A DNA stretch of 12,982 nucleotides from CAZDYP01 sp964509505 (GTDB lineage: Bacteria; Chloroflexota; Anaerolineae; JACRMK01), in the NCBI GenBank assembly GCA_964509505.1, contig CAZDYP010000157.1, forward strand, positions 1-12,982. The letters run 5' to 3'. The notes below the pieces were generated by a model. That model had not been told where the DNA came from. It saw only the letters and a list, made by a program, of their open reading frames with translations, and ran no database searches. Position 1 is the first letter of the stretch; each line of letters opens with the position of its first letter. Position numbers and translations under genes: made by a program. Shown in pieces: positions 11,439 through 12,982 of the stretch.

Positions 11439-12809
11439 ATGTCTCATATCTCTTCCCTACCCCAAGTCTTTGCCTACGTTGACGCGCAACGTCGCGTCTT
11501 TCTCGCTCAGCTCATCTTGTATCTGCGCCAGCCCAGCATCAGCGCGCACGGTATCGGCATTGCTGAAACCGCTGCGCATATCGCCAATCATTTGCAGCGC
11601 ATCGGATTCGACACACATATCATGCCAACCGCACGCTGGCCAATAGTGTTCGCACAACACACAATGTCCCCTACCCTGCCGACCGTGCTATTGTACGGGC
11701 ATTACGACGTGCAGCCGCCCGACCCGTTGGAGGCATGGGAGTCGCCGCCCTTTGAGCCGACGATTCGCGATGGACGATTGTATGCGCGCGGCGTGGGCGA
11801 CAACAAAGGCCAACATTTCGCGCAGATACTCGCGCTCGAATCGTTGCTCGCCGTGAACGGTCAGCTGCCATGCAACGTGAAGGTGTTGCTTGAAGGCGAA
11901 GAAGAAACGGGCAGCCCACATATCGCCGACTTCATTCGCGCCAATCACGACGCGCTGCAAGCCGACCTTGTCATCACCAGCGACGGTCCCGTCCACGAAA
12001 GCGGGCGCTCGCAAATCGTCTGTGGTGTGCGCGGCGTGTTGAGCATCGAGCTGCGCGCGCGCGGCGCAAATCGTGATTTGCACTCGGGCAATTGGGGCGG
12101 CGTCGCGCCGAATCCAATTTGGACGTTGGTGCATCTCTTGGCGACGATGAAGAATGCGCGCGGCGAGGTAACGATTGAAGGATTCTACGACCGCGTGTTG
12201 CCGCTCACAGAGCGTGAGCGTGAAGCATTGGCGCAGTTGCCTGTGGATGTGGCAGAGGTTAAACAATCGCTTGGTCTCACACAATTGGATCAACCGTTGG
12301 AGCGTGGTTTTTATGAGCGACTGAGCGCGTGGCCCACGTTCACCATCAACGGCATACATGGCGGTTATGGCGGGCCTGGCAGCAAGACCGTGTTGCCGCA
12401 CGAAGTCTTCGCCAAATGCGATATTCGCTTAGTCGAAGCGCAAACGCCCGATGAAATTTTTGAGAAGGTGCGCGCGCACGTGCAGAAACACGCGCCCCAT
12501 GTCGAGCTCATTCGGCAAGGTTCGATGCTCCCATCGAAAACGCCACTCGATTCACCCTTCCTCGAACCGATTCGGCAGGGCATCATCGTCGCGCAAGGTG
12601 AAGCGCCTCTGCTCTTGCCTGCCGTCGGCGGCAGTCTGCCCGATTATGTCTTCACAAAAATTTTGGGTATCCCCGCGTTCACCGTGCCGTATGCCAACGC
12701 CGACGAAGCAAACCACGCGCCCAACGAAAACATGGAGGTTGAGCGTTTTTACATGGGCATCAAGACGGGCGCGGCGATGTTGGCATATCTGGGTGTTATG
12801 ACACGATGA
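11439..12809 (+). CDS. M20 family metallodipeptidase (carnosinase/CNDP-like)
   Basis: 456 aa, cytosolic di-zinc dipeptidase of the branch containing cytosolic non-specific dipeptidase. Zinc ligands and catalytic residues are H88 and D90 (GHYDVQPPDPLEAWESPPFEP), bridging D121 (RGVGDNKGQ), base E155 and ligand E156 (LEGEEETGSP), D182 (ITSDGP), and H426 (EANHAPNEN). H215 (NRDLHSG) is the dimer-interface histidine. The D at 182, where the CPG2-like neighbour has E, places it in the aminopeptidase/dipeptidase branch. The start is ATG 11439, preceded by AAGAGG with 5-nt spacing; ATG 11424 would put that site inside the gene. Two M20 genes in tandem suggest a small peptide- or amidated-amino-acid catabolic unit, although repeats separate them. 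Confidence 0.94.
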   Translation: MSHISSLPQVFAYVDAQRRVFLAQLILYLRQPSISAHGIGIAETAAHIANHLQRIGFDTHIMPTARWPIVFAQHTMSPTLPTVLLYGHYDVQPPDPLEAWESPPFEPTIRDGRLYARGVGDNKGQHFAQILALESLLAVNGQLPCNVKVLLEGEEETGSPHIADFIRANHDALQADLVITSDGPVHESGRSQIVCGVRGVLSIELRARGANRDLHSGNWGGVAPNPIWTLVHLLATMKNARGEVTIEGFYDRVLPLTEREREALAQLPVDVAEVKQSLGLTQLDQPLERGFYERLSAWPTFTINGIHGGYGGPGSKTVLPHEVFAKCDIRLVEAQTPDEIFEKVRAHVQKHAPHVELIRQGSMLPSKTPLDSPFLEPIRQGIIVAQGEAPLLLPAVGGSLPDYVFTKILGIPAFTVPYANADEANHAPNENMEVERFYMGIKTGAAMLAYLGVMTR

Positions 12810-12841
12810 GTAACTTTTTAGGCTCTACCGATTTTAGTGTG

Positions 12842-12905
12842 GGATGCTCGCAAGGAAGACTGCTTCGCAACACCCAAAGGGTGCGCCGCCAGCGCTCGCA
12901 ATGAC
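12842..12905. repeat. Degenerate REP-like element after the dipeptidase gene
   Basis: The segment contains GCTTCGCAACACCCAAAGGG and ends with CTCGCAATGACCCC. This fits the widespread REP-type pattern whose two ends read 'TGCTTCG' and 'CTCGCAATGAC'. A small stem CACCC-AAA-GGGTG (12871-12883) lies inside it. Family recognition is from memory. Confidence 0.55.
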
Positions 12906-12939
12906 CCCAATTTCATCGTGCATAACGTGAGTTATTCAC

Positions 12940-12982
12940 TCACAACGCCCTCGCCTGCGCCACAATCTCCCTGATGCGCCGC
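12940..12982 (-). CDS. Possible C-terminal end of a minus-strand gene, cut by the window edge
   Basis: Reading leftward from base 12981, codons give RRIREIVAQARAL followed by TGA at 12942-12940. The peptide looks like the end of an ordinary helical protein. Another frame is also open here, ending at TAA near 12932 with a less protein-like peptide, so the call is tentative. No function can be given. Confidence 0.35.
   Translation of the reverse strand, partial: RRIREIVAQARAL

Noticed and set aside
11225..11482. 85-codon + strand open frame covering the gap between the M20 genes
   Set aside because: Its peptide is a translation of the CGCAGAGA and GCAAAG repeats (ETQRRRE, RKDAKKRKD) and runs out of frame into the dipeptidase gene; no ribosome-binding site.

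Overview
The window looks like a Chloroflexota (Anaerolineae-like) chromosome. This is an inference from three things: the secreted protein at 2383-4065 carries C-terminal 'HGG..FGYP' repeats of a type I associate with that phylum; almost every gap between genes holds a short dispersed repeat; and the genes follow a moderate-to-high-GC codon pattern. Nothing here fixes the genus.

Region 1 (1-5389, all + strand) is part of a bacterial microcompartment (BMC) locus. It holds a CoA-acylating aldehyde dehydrogenase of the PduP/EutE type with an N-terminal encapsulation-peptide-like helix, a TIM-barrel sugar-phosphate isomerase/epimerase, a secreted Asp-box (BNR) protein, a PduT-like tandem-domain shell protein (BMC-T) without the Fe-S cysteine, and two overlapping EutN/CcmL vertex proteins (BMC-P). 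The signature enzyme, the hexameric BMC-H shell protein, the phosphotransacylase and the alcohol dehydrogenase are not in the window; the locus probably continues to the left. A sugar isomerase next to the aldehyde dehydrogenase suggests a sugar- or sugar-phosphate-derived aldehyde substrate rather than ethanolamine, but the substrate cannot be fixed. An acyl-CoA dehydrogenase (5478-6653) follows on the same strand and may use the acyl-CoA product or may be unrelated.

Region 2 (6654-6955) holds a tRNA-Glu(UUC) gene with a good promoter, flanked by two 33-nt palindromes of identical 13-7-13 architecture and covarying stem sequence. Region 3 (6956-9705) has an AAA-type ATPase fused to a PD-(D/E)XK nuclease-like domain, convergent with dinB (DNA polymerase IV). 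The two 3' ends are 23 nt apart, and a half copy of the palindrome forms the last codons of dinB.

Region 4 (9706-12982) has a 353-bp divergent intergenic region with hairpin repeats and a good promoter, then two zinc-dependent M20 hydrolases of different subfamilies. Between these lies a repeat-rich 210-bp gap. After them come a degenerate REP-like element and, at the right edge, what may be the last codons of a minus-strand gene.

The points most worth a second look are a repeat element read in frame inside the aldehyde dehydrogenase linker, a period-8/9 GAC array running into the isomerase start codon, the covarying 33-nt palindrome family, a nearly leaderless promoter in front of the shell genes, and the BMC gene set itself.
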